NCBI GenBank assembly: GCA_036897625.1
Contig: JAYMTA010000522.1
Coordinates: forward strand, 1 to 27,467
Length of the DNA: 27,467 nt
From: Pelargonium cotyledonis
Lineage: Eukaryota > Streptophyta > Magnoliopsida > Geraniales > Geraniaceae
Direction of reading: 5' to 3'
The notes under the pieces are model-generated. The model was not told where the DNA came from. It was given only the letters and a program-made list of their open reading frames with translations, and did not search any database. Both the position numbers and the translations under genes were made by a program. Shown here one piece after another: positions 11,893 through 21,709 of the stretch (positions are counted from its first letter, which is position 1; every line of letters starts with the position of its first letter).

Positions 11893-12129
11893 CATTTATA
11901 CAAAGATAATGATGTTTCCGTGCTGTTCTCATCGCGGATCATTGATTTTTGTCACACCCTTTGATAGTTCGAGGATAGGATAGGACAGGAAAGGAAAAAT
12001 TCATGTTCTTGATTCATACATATGGATAGGGTGTTTTTTATGTTCTAGGATACATTTGAATTCAAATGTGAACCATTCTTTAGTCTTTTGGTTAATTGTA
12101 TAATTGCTAATCCTCATTAATGTATAATG
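11893..12129 (+). other. 3' flank of the tRNase Z gene
   Basis: The 237 bp between the stop codon and the LINE tail. It probably contains the 3' UTR, so the LINE may lie very near or within the original polyadenylation region. No perfect AATAAA seen. Confidence 0.4.
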
Positions 12130-12172
12130 TTTTTAGTTTTATTTTTTTGATAATTAAACATAATATTAAACA

Positions 12173-15100
12173 TTAAACAGAGTAGACATACATCGAGTTA
12201 TTACATAACCATTGTTTATTAAGACCTTTAAGGCCTAATTTAGCAAGACGATGAGCTGAACAACCATACATCTTTTTACATACAAAATATCACCACCAAG
12301 GTGATTATAAAAAAAGACGTGATGAATGTCCACAAGGGCTGCTCCATGGTCTACTGTCATTTCCAGGAGAACAACTAATCGTCTGAATGTCCCTGAAAAG
12401 ATTAAAAGAGTTCGTAAGCACACAAACATTTTTAAGATTATTATGATTGATAAAGCTACATGCTGACAAGACAGCATCGGTTTCAGCTTCCATAGGTGTA
12501 GTTGCTTCTGATGGGCTACATAGACGGGCTAAGATTCTTCCTTTGTTGTCTTGGAGTTCCCAACCGATACCGGCTCTATTAGGCATGTAAGCCCCATCAC
12601 AGAAACAAATGAAGGAAGACGACTTTTGGATATCAGCCAAGGAAGAAGGATGGTCTGGAGTGGATCCGGTCTTAGAACCAAAAGTACCCTCCCTAGACTT
12701 AGAAGTCAAGGAGTGAGCCAAAAGGGAGGCCTCTGAAAGAACTCGGGCAATGGAAAAGCTCGTTCCTCTAAAAAGAACATTGTTTCTCTCTTTCCATATT
12801 TCTCATGCAATAGCTGTGATCCAGCAAAGATTATGAAATCCCGGGGTATCTCCATTTTTAGCTTTGGACGAAAAGTCGTCAAACCATACCTTACTTGAGC
12901 CAATATTGTTTGTTCTAATCGACAGGGGGGAAGCAAACCAAGATCTTGCGCTATCAGGACAGTGGAAAATCAAGTGATCAACAGATTTCAGAAAGGAATT
13001 GCATCTAGAGCATAAGTTCGAGGAGCATAAATTCTGTTTAGCAAGGGACACTTTTGTGCATAGGGCCGAATTCAAGACCTTCCACCAAAAGACTTTAAAT
13101 TTTTCCCGAATTTTTAAACTCCAGAGATTCCTCCAATTGATAGAGAAACCAGGAGGGGGAAGAACACTAGGATTGCGAACTTCCTCACAGATAGCATAAG
13201 CAATTTTAACGGAGAAAGACTTATTGGAATCATGATTATGGTTCCAGATGAGCCTATCCCTTGCTTGACCCCATTTGGGAATATGGATGTTGATGATTTG
13301 GTTGGCAACAGGGGTAGGAAAGTATTGGACGATATGGTCTCGGTTCCAATTCTGAGGAGCTTGGTTGATGAGAGCATCGACTTTGTTATCAAATTTGAGA
13401 GGGCCCCCATCACGGAAAGGGATGAGACCCCCCTCTAGCCATTTATCCTGAAAGATTCTGGTAGTTTTCCCATTGCCAATACTCCAAAGCATATGGTCCA
13501 TAAGGAAGTTTCTTCCTTTGCAAAGACTTCTCCAGATCCAGGAGCATGGCTGTCTACATTTGGAATTCCACAGGGAATTGTTGACTCCGTACTTTCCCAC
13601 GAAGACTTGATGAACAAGACAGTTAGGATCATCCAGAATCCTTTTGAATTGACTAGCAAGAAGAGCGATATTGAAGCTATGGGTATGTCTCAAACCCAGC
13701 CCTTCTTTACCCTTAGGCCAAGCAAGAACATTACGTTTGATCCAGTGGATGCCTTTATCGCCTCCCGATTTTGACCACCAGAATTTAGCAATAAATCCAT
13801 CTAACTACTCAGAGAAATATTTGGGCATATCAAAGAGATTCATGATGAAAATCGGTATAGAGTTGAGAGTGGACTGGATTAAGGTGAGTTTCCCCGCTTG
13901 AGATAAGAGGTTGAGCTTCCAACCTTGGAGCTTTTGCGCAATGCATTTTTTGAGATAAAGGAACATGCATTTTTTGGAGATGGTTCCTAAATCAAGGATA
14001 CCAAAGTAGTGGCCTGAATTTTGAACCAACTTAAAAGAAAGAATTTCTTGGAAAATACGGATGAATCTGCGATGAGTATTTGGGCTGAAAAACCATTCCG
14101 ACTTCTTTTTGCTAATGGACTGCCCAGACGCCTCTTTGAATAAGGCAATAATAGACCGGATTTTGTAACAAGCTTCGAGAGAGGGTTGGAAAAAGATAAA
14201 GGAATCGTCCACAAAGAGCAAGTGGTTAATCTCAAGGCCTCCCCTAGAGATTGAAAGGGCCTTGATTTCCTTATTCCGATGAGCTTCCTCTAAGAGCACA
14301 AAAAAACCCTCAGCAACCAAAAGGAAGAGATAAGGAGATAAGGGGTCTCCTTGTCTTAAACCCTGTCTGGGTCTGAACCAAGAGGATTCCTTTTCGTTGA
14401 TTAGGATATAATATAAGATAGTTGATATGCATTGCCAGATTAATTGAATCCAATTTTGAGGGAATCCCTGTGATTCCATGATGGCCAGAAGGAAATCCCA
14501 TCTAACTCTGTCATAGGCTTTGCTAATATCCATCTTAAGACCAGCCTTAAAAGCTTTCCCCTTCTTTGATCTTTTTATGGTGTGCAGAAGTTCATTTGCC
14601 AGGATGATATTATCTTGAATTCTTCTCTCTGGAATGAACCCATTTTGATAAGGGGAAATGAGAGAGACAATAATTTTCCTAAGCCTATTAGCGAAAACCT
14701 TGGAAGCAATCTTGTAGCTGAAATTACAAAGACTTATAGGTCTGAAATCAGTAGGAGATTGGGGGATATCAGTCTTAGGAATAAGGGCTATGTGGGTATT
14801 GTTGAGGTCTTTAAGCAGGAATCCAGAGTTCAAGAATGTGAGAACAGCTGAAGAAACCGAGTCCCCCACAATGTCCCAATATTTATGGTAAAAGGAACAA
14901 GGAATATTGTCCGGTCCAGGTGATTTCAAACCGCCCATAGAAAATGTGGCTTTTTTGACTTCTTTAGGAGTAAAAGGCTCTTCCAAAATCCTAAGACTCG
15001 CAGCATTAATTTTCCTATGAATTTTTGAGGAAATAGCATCGATTGCTTCAGGCCTAGTTGAAAAAGCCGGTTGGGGTTGAAACAGACAAGAGAAATGCTT

Positions 15101-16288
15101 TAGAATACAGTCTTGAACTTCTTTATCTGAAGAGGCCCAACTCCCATCTTCTCTGGATATTATGGATATTCTATTTCTCGCTTTCCTTTTACTGGCCATG
15201 ATGTGGAAAAATCTAGTATTTCTGTCCCCTTCCAAGTCAAACTTTATTTTGGCTCGTTGTTTCCAGATCTGATTCTCCATGGCTAAAACATGCTCATATT
15301 CCAATTTGGACTGACGAAGCAGGTCGATGTCCTCGGTAGTCTGGGAGACTTCCGACGAAACCTTTTCCTGAAGGAATGAGATTTGGGATTCCAAATAGGC
15401 TTTAGTTTCTCGAAATTTTCCAAATTTGATTTTGCTCCACTTAGATAAACTAGACATCATAGATTTACACTTATTGGCAAGTTGGAACATTTGTGATCCA
15501 CTCAAAGGAGAGTTCCAACAATCCATAACAATACCTCTGCAGTCCTCAGATAGGGTCCAGAAATTTTTGAAAAGCTTCATCTTTCTTCCCGGGATAGCAA
15601 TAGAGGCTTGGAGGATAAGAGCACTTTGGTCCGAGACCATGATCGGAGTGGCCTGAAGAGAACAGTTAGGAAAATCCGAGAGCCAAGAGGGGGAGCAGAA
15701 AGCCCTGTCAAGAACTTCTAGGACCAAACTGCTGCCAGATCTATTGTTTGACCAAGTGAATCGAGCTCCATTTTTTGGGATTTCTGGCAAATTTGCTCAG
15801 TCTAGAAAGTCTTTAAAGGCAGAGGCACCCCGAATGGAGAGGGCCCTACTACTCGATTTATCCCTAACATTCAAAACTTGATTGAAGTCTCCCATGAGGA
15901 GACAAGGATTTGGAGAAGACCGCATCAGAGAATAAAGCAGGTCCTAAAACTCCTGTCTAGGAGTTATAGAAGGGGGACCATAAATACCAAACCAATTCCA
16001 AGAATCCCCTTTTGGATTTTTAATAGTAATGCCAACGACGTTTGTACTAAAGAAAAACACGTCCCAAGGATTAGTCGACCAGGAGGCGACCTCTTTAGAG
16101 CCTACACTATCTTCCCCAAAAGATTTAGCCCATCCTAAACCACTAAGCTTAATACCAACCTCAGCAACAGGCAATTTAGTTTCACACAGAAAAATAAAAT
16201 CAGGACTAAAAGATTTCCTAAGGTCTTTGAGGTATTGAACATGTAGGGGAAGACCCAACCCCCTACAGTTCCAGGAAATAAGTTTCAT
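12173..16288 (-). pseudogene. LINE ORF2: endonuclease, reverse transcriptase, RNase H (degraded)
   Basis: Starts MKLISWNCRGLG at 16288 and stays in a single frame for 1,372 codons to a TAA at 12173-12175, with no frameshift needed. Endonuclease marks are SWNCRG, LCETK and MGDFN; the expected SDH is SDQ near 15622-15636, so the catalytic His is lost. Reverse transcriptase marks are KMDISKAYDRV, RQGDPLSPYLF and LFVDDS (about 14203-14222; FADD is usual). A zinc-binding region follows (SLKIREKFKVFWWK, CSRCNSFLKSVDHLIFHC). RNase H has CDGAY and MEAETDAV, but LTNSF where LTD is expected. Six in-frame stops lie at 15944-15946, 15797-15799, 13805-13807, 12803-12805, 12305-12307 and 12290-12292. The first four fit TGG to TAG/TGA changes. 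Not functional. Confidence 0.88.
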
Positions 16289-16395
16289 GGCTCCCGGGGA
16301 GACTGTTGTGGGACAGTCTCTTCTGAACCCTCAAAATCATTCAAATCTAACCCTCCTATTGCTAATAATAGATCACAATGGTAATTAAATAATTT

Positions 16396-16845
16396 CTATT
16401 TAATATGACTAACAGCATCAGCAGGCCCAGTAAGCATAAAATCGGAAATTTCATCAAGAAAGTAGTCTTTTGTGTGTACCTCATCTTCTTTATTTAGAGA
16501 TGGGGAACGCCTTTTCTTGGATGGGGAGTCCTCAAGGTCAGAATCTGAAGAGCGTTTCTTCGACCATGGAACTTGGGAGGAGGAAGAATCAATATCCGCA
16601 ATCGCCTGGGTTTGAGAAGGAACCTCCTGGGCATACCCAGCCAGAATAGGCAAATTAGAAGCAGAGATAAAAGAGGGGTCAGCGCCCTCATGTGTTGGCC
16701 AACTGTAGAACTTCCGGCCGAATTTGCGGTGAACGGAGGGCCATGGACTGAGTGATCTAGAGGAACCAGGTCCGGTTGAACATTATCGTTGAAGTTCTGC
16801 AAAGGCTGCTCTAAATTAGCCTTTGTGCTATCCACTTTGTTATGC
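16396..16845 (-). pseudogene. LINE ORF1 remnant (C-terminal part)
   Basis: Two overlapping minus-strand frames separated by one frameshift between about 16650 and 16700. The upstream part is acidic and low-complexity (EQPLQNFNDNVQPDLV). The downstream part has a basic, nuclear-localisation-like cluster (SKKRSSDSDLEDSPSKKRR) and ends about 105 bp before ORF2. Its identity as ORF1 rests on position and composition. The upstream zinc-knuckle region is not present. Confidence 0.6.
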
Positions 16846-17360
16846 TCGAATAAACATACTGAAAAACAATTATACTTTTAAGATTGAAAAAATAATTTAC
16901 ACAATAAAATAATTAGTACACGATTGCCACGAGCTCCTCGTTCTCTGTTTCGGCACGTGGAAGAATCTGTTACCGTGCGCACACAGCGTACGTTAAGCCT
17001 TCAACATTCACCCGTCGGTGACTCACCCGCAGCTGAATCTGCCTTCTTGTTCGGTACCTTTCTTCTTCTTCGTCTTCACGTTGCCATAGAATCCTCCTCT
17101 TTATCTCTCTACAATTTTCTCTCTCTAAAAGCCCTAATTCGAGCTCTTCAATCCGTAAACCAATCAAATTTCACGTCAATTGTTCATTTTTTCTCCGCGT
17201 CGAATCACGGTTTGATCAATCGGTGAATCTATCATTGGTTAATAGTTTTTTTTTGGATTGATGTGAGGTGTTTTAACTATCGGATTGCGTTTGATTATAG
17301 TTCTTGGGTTTTCGGATTGGATTGAATTGGTTTAGAGCTTCAAATTTGTTTTTTTGGGAA
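16846..17360 (+). promoter_or_regulatory. MTV1 promoter-proximal region and 5' UTR
   Basis: The span from the LINE's truncated 5' end to the MTV1 start codon. It is AT-rich up to about 16920, then CT-rich (17040-17130, CTTCTTCTTCGTCTTC and CTCTCTC runs), typical of plant leader sequence. A minimal start-stop ATGTGA sits at 17261-17266. No clear TATA box, so the transcription start is not fixed. Confidence 0.45.
17261..17266 (+). promoter_or_regulatory. Start-stop minimal uORF (ATGTGA) in the MTV1 leader
   Basis: An ATG immediately followed by TGA, 100 bases before the main start and out of frame with it. If it is in the mature leader it could pause scanning ribosomes. The transcription start is unknown, so its presence in the mRNA is inferred. 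Confidence 0.35.
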
Positions 17361-20300
17361 ATGGATTCGAGTAGAAGAGCGGTGGAATCGTATTGGAGAT
17401 CGCGGATGGTCGATGCGGTGACCTCCAACGAAGATAAAGTCGCGCCTGTTTACAAATTGGAGGAGATTTGTGAGCTGTTGCGATCTTCGCATGTTAGTAT
17501 TGTGAAGGAGGTCTCGGAGTTCATATTGAAGCGGCTTGAGCATAAGAGCCCCATTGTTAAGCAGAAGGTATTGGTTGCTTCGGTTATTTATGTTGTTGTT
17601 GCCTTCAAATTGATATGATTACTTGTTTTGAATGTTGTATGTTCAGAATTGCATTTTCTTGGGAAAAATGTGTGGGGGAAGATATAAAATGTTTGTATCT
17701 ATGTGTATAGTTTGTGTTTTGTCTATGTAATTAAAACTTGTTATATTGATATCATGACCACCGAATGTGTGGATCAAAGATAGGGTTTGTTCTAGCTTGA
17801 ATTGAGATCTCAAGTTCAAGTAACAGGGAATGTAGTTGCTTTGAAACTTTGTACGAAGAGCTCTGCGGCCCTTGCGGTCCTTTCTGGCCTGAATTTGGAT
17901 TAGTAGGCACCAATGTGGTGATCATACACCAAATGGATGTGTTAAAACTTGGCAGGTAGAGCTTTGCCACTCGTGTGGTCCTCCCTGTATGGCCTTGTTT
18001 TGTACACATGTGTAAAATAGAGTAAATCATCTTTTATGGTTCCCAATTTCCTCACATTTTGTTGTATTGGCTATTGGCTATTCGGATTGGTGCATAGTAC
18101 ATTGGAAAAGATGAATAGTTTTTAGAATTATGGTAGAAGTGCTAATCTGAAATGTAGACTGGTATGCATTGATGGTCATATGCTCAAATTTTGTGCAGGC
18201 TTTGAGACTGATCAAGTATGCAGTAGTAAAGTCGGGTGTAGAGTTCAGGAGGGAAATGCAAAGACACTCGGTGGCTATACGGCAATTATTTCACTACAAG
18301 GGGCAGTTGCATCCTCTAAAGGGGGATGCTCTAGACAAAGCTGTGCGAGAGACGGCTCAGGAGGCTATCTCTGCTATCTTTTCTGCTGAGGATTATAAGC
18401 CAGCTCCTGCGGAAGATCTCAACAAAAGAATAGAAGGGTTTGGGAGTACAAATTACAAAATGCCATCAGAAGATAAGAAGTCGTTTCTAAGTGGGGTAGT
18501 TGACCTCGGAAGTGCATCTATCAAGCAGGGATTTAGTAACTTTACACATGGACATTCAGTCAAAAAGAATGATAATGGAAGTTACAAAGGTCCAAATCTT
18601 CGGCGGTCATTGACTACTGAAACTGATCACCAAGATAGATATGAACCTGTTAATGAAAATACAGGTAGCTATGGGATCTCCAAGAATGTTGCAAGTGAGC
18701 CTTGGAGCCAGGAGTCTAGAGCAAATAAGACAGAAACAACCAATGGGGGCACAAGTTCAAGTTTAAGTGAGAGCAAGACTCGCGAGGAGAGATTGTTGGA
18801 GACAATTGTGACATCTGGTGGCGTACGCCTGCAACCATCTCGAGATGCCATTCAAGTTTTTCTTTTGGAGGCTGCTAAGTTGGATGCAGTGGCATTAAGT
18901 CTTGCACTCGAGTCAAAGCTCCAAGCTCCAATGTGGCAGGCATGTTTTATAATATGATCCATTTGCACTGGTTTCACTTTCATATATAATGTTACAATAT
19001 TGCCCCAATTATGATCATCCTTTATATTTTGTTGTTTCCATATCGACCATGTTTCTAAATTTTTGATGGGCATTTTTGGCTTCCAGGTTCGAATGAAAGC
19101 TGCTTGTGTTCTTGAGTCAATTTTGAGGAAAAAGGAAGATGAACATTTTTCAATTGTGGCTTCTTACTTCAGTGAAAACACAGATGTCGTGGTGAGATGT
19201 TCTGGGTCTCCACAAGCTTCTCTGAGGGAAAAGGCTAACAAGGTAACACATCAGACTTGTGTACTTTTATTTTCATGCTAGTTTCTTACATTTTTAATCT
19301 AAAAGAGTGACAACAAGCATCAGGTCCGTGTATATTTTTCTATTAGATGATCCGGATTTTCTGTTTCTTATGTTTTCAATTAAACCGTTGGGTGATCCTT
19401 ACCTGGCTTCACAGGTTAGTAAGTTATTTAATAGTAACAAGTTTCGGTATATTAGATTCTGTGATATAAAAAAAAAGTGCAATATTTGTATGAGGGACAT
19501 TGGTTATATTCATCTTACTCATGAATAATTTCATTTTCCCATTTACTACAACATAGTTTCTCTTAAAGAAACTTCTTAAAATTGTAATTATTACAATAAT
19601 AAAGAGCACCTGAAATATAATATGCCTCTTTCTATTGAACATCAACAATATTCTAGTACTTTTAGACCTTTTTTTATGGTAAAGAAATTATGGTGTGACA
19701 TTTATTTTTGATGGAGTTTAAGTAATTTGTTTTGATGATATATCATACTATTATATGGAGGTTCTGAATGCTATTCTAATTGATATTTGGTGGACAGATT
19801 TTAAGCCTTCTAAATGCAGAACAAGCTAATGGCTCAGTGAGCAATCCAGAAAAGCCTATGAATGTCAGTGGTAATACTGTTCAGTTACCCGACTTAATAG
19901 ACACTGGTGGTTCAAATGACTACAGTGAAACAGATGACTCCGTGATGTGGCAGAGTGATCAGAACATTGCTAATCTGAAAACACCAACAACCCCTCTAAT
20001 TGATGATTTGTTTGGAGATAGTGTTGCTACTACTTTGGGCACTGACGAGCAGAAAAATGATGACGACCCTTTTGCAGATGTGTCATTTCATACTAGTGGC
20101 GAGGGTAAAGAACATGCAGATGATCTCTTTGCTGGAATGACTGTTGACAAACATGGTGTGGATGACAATCATGTATCCACAAATAAAAGTGGACCTGAAC
20201 TATTTGATGTGTTTGGGTATAATTCTGGACCACCCCAAGAACAAGTCCCTCAAAAAAATGATGTTAATGACTTCGTGGCTGGTTTGGCTATTAATGAAAA

Positions 20301-21709
20301 TGCCTCAAAGATGATGCAGAAAGGAACTACTTCTGGGGCACTATCTGAAATAATCTTTGCAGATTCTACTGCCAATCTCAAACACCAGGTTCCGAACAAC
20401 GGTTTGAATGGTGGCATACTTGGTTCTCAGGTTGCTGGGATTAATGCAAATGTTTTGCCGTATAATAGTCCTCCTGGGATGATGTTCAATCCTGTATTTC
20501 CGACTCAACCTAAAAATTACAGCAACATGGCAACTTTCTTAGCTCAGCAACAATTACTGGCGACTATGTCTAACCTCCAACAGTTGGGGAATCTAAGCAA
20601 TCAAAATGGTGGTATGAGTCACGTCTCTGAAACTAATGGAGGATATGCTTCAGCTCTTCCTGATATTTTCCAATTGAACCTTGTGAGTCAACCCCCCAGT
20701 TCAGGGATAAACAATACAAAGAAAGAGGATACTAAAGCATTCGACTTCATTTCTGTAAGTTCTACTTGACCCTTCCCTTTTTACGACAAATTTCAGGATG
20801 AACGTCATATACCTGTTCTGAAAGTGCTTTTTCTTTCGTTGCAATCTCAAAGTTAGTTTATGTATGCACTAGCTAAGTGAGTTCCTTTTGAAAGAATAAG
20901 AATTAGATATACTATTTTTTTATTTTTTTATAATAATTAGATATACTATTTAGTTGTTAAACAATGTATTTTTTAGCTGTGACCTGTGAAGAACTGAAAT
21001 ATCAGAAAATTATCATACGAGTAATAAGTCAATAACCCCTTGGAATTTTCAATATTCATATCTATTTTATTCTCTCTGTATGGTCTTAGAAAGGCTATTA
21101 TTCAAATGCGTTTAAAAATTATACTCCCTCCGTCCCAAAATAAGAGACTTGGTTTCCATTTTGAAAAAAATTAGGAAAAGTTAGTGTTGTACATTTCCAC
21201 TTATATTTTCATGAAAATTTGTTGTAACAAACTCGAAGGATATGAACTAACTTATTTTATGCATAACTAACTTCCTAAAAAGGAAATATGACACTTATTT
21301 TGGGATAAAAATGCAAGAGAAACATGATACTTATTGTGGACAGGAGTATTAATTACTTTTATTTTGGTGAGTAACCTATTAATAGCTAATGGTTGGATTT
21401 TTTTTATGCGAATGAAACTCGTATCTTTTTCTTACTATCATTCTTATTTTCATCCCACTTCCATTCTCAAATGGTTGTATCCTTCTAATCAGAGAGACAA
21501 TATTGCATGTATATAGACAAAAAAATCATATTCTCATTACCGTACCCATATCATTTCATCCGAACCCTAAGATATTTGATATGTAAGAGTTTGACATTTT
21601 GTCGTCTCTTGTCTTCAGCTAATAAAAAAGTTCTAATTCCCAACTTGAATCCTTGACTGCCTTGTAGGATCATATTGCTTTGGCTCGTGATCCAAAGAGG
21701 GTGGCTTAA
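17361..21709 (+). CDS. MTV1: MTV1-like ENTH/VHS-domain vacuolar trafficking adaptor
   Basis: MTV1 (Modified Transport to the Vacuole 1) is an epsin-like, clathrin-associated protein of the trans-Golgi/early endosome needed for sorting cargo to plant vacuoles. Exons: 17361-17567, 18199-18939, 19087-19242, 19798-20754, 21668-21709. All junctions are phase 0 and give 700 residues, against about 690 in Arabidopsis. The start MDSSRRAVESYWRSRM matches the family; the frame is open further upstream but has no ATG there. The N-terminal ENTH domain spans roughly residues 1-130 (VAPVYKLEEICELLRSS). A second helical domain lies near residues 270-370 (ETIVTSGGVRLQPSRDA). A disordered tail follows with DDLFGD, DDPFADVSF, DDLFAG and ELFDVFG, acidic-Phe/Leu motifs of the kind that bind adaptor ears and clathrin. 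The end FDFIS-DHIALARDPKRVA is conserved. Intron 18940-19086 uses a GC donor. Intact and probably functional. Confidence 0.92.
17568..18198 (+). other. First intron of MTV1
   Basis: 631 bp. It holds a near-palindrome at 17796-17820 centred on GAGATCTC, and two loosely similar stretches (about 17850-17892 and 17958-17996) that share GAGCT(C/T)TGC and GGTCCT. They may be remnants of a repeat; no coding sequence seen. Confidence 0.55.
18940..19086 (+). other. GC-AG intron in MTV1
   Basis: The exon ends PMWQ (CAG), the intron begins GCATGT, and the next exon begins GTT CGA ATG (VRM) as in the family. The next GT would shift the frame. Confidence 0.85.
19243..19797 (+). other. Third intron of MTV1
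   Basis: 555 bp of AT-rich non-coding sequence between REKANK and ILSLLNA. Nothing else recognised. Confidence 0.7.
20755..21667 (+). other. Last intron of MTV1
   Basis: A 913-bp intron before the tiny terminal exon (13 codons plus stop). It carries the Stowaway-like MITE at 21124-21346; the rest is AT-rich. Confidence 0.8.
21124..21346. mobile_element. Stowaway-like MITE, copy B
   Basis: Begins CTCCCTCCGTCCC and ends GTGGACAGGAG, a matching but imperfect inverted terminus. It is flanked on both sides by TA (21122-21123 and 21347-21348), the usual Stowaway target duplication. At 223 bp it is non-coding. It is a relative of copy A at 9361-9572 and better preserved. Confidence 0.85.

Larger units (their letters stand above)
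12130..16845 (-). mobile_element. 5'-truncated L1-type LINE with RNase H domain
   Basis: Non-LTR retrotransposon on the minus strand. In its own 5'-3' order it holds the tail of ORF1, then ORF2 with AP endonuclease, reverse transcriptase, zinc-binding region and RNase H. A very short 3' UTR then ends in an A-rich tail, seen as T-rich sequence at 12130-12148. Plant LINEs of this type have a longer ORF1, so the copy is 5'-truncated, as is common for target-primed insertion. The right boundary is approximate because recognisable ORF1 sequence fades near 16845. I found no convincing target-site duplication. It lies between the tRNase Z and MTV1 genes and points away from MTV1. Confidence 0.85.

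Noticed and set aside
12551-15656. Several plus-strand open frames of 60-90 codons
   Set aside because: They lie antisense to the LINE ORF2 domains, which are clear on the minus strand; they have no family resemblance of their own.
12130-16860. Target-site duplication flanking the LINE
   Set aside because: Sequences next to the T-rich tail and next to the truncated end share only short AT-rich matches. A CAATTATAC match is inverted, not direct.
16924-17226. A 100-codon plus-strand open frame upstream of MTV1
   Set aside because: It has CT-rich leader-like composition, no recognisable motif, and overlaps the likely MTV1 leader.
17304-17360. An in-frame N-terminal extension of MTV1
   Set aside because: It has no ATG, and the family begins at MDSSRRAVESYW-like sequence. 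The ATG at 17361 is preferred.
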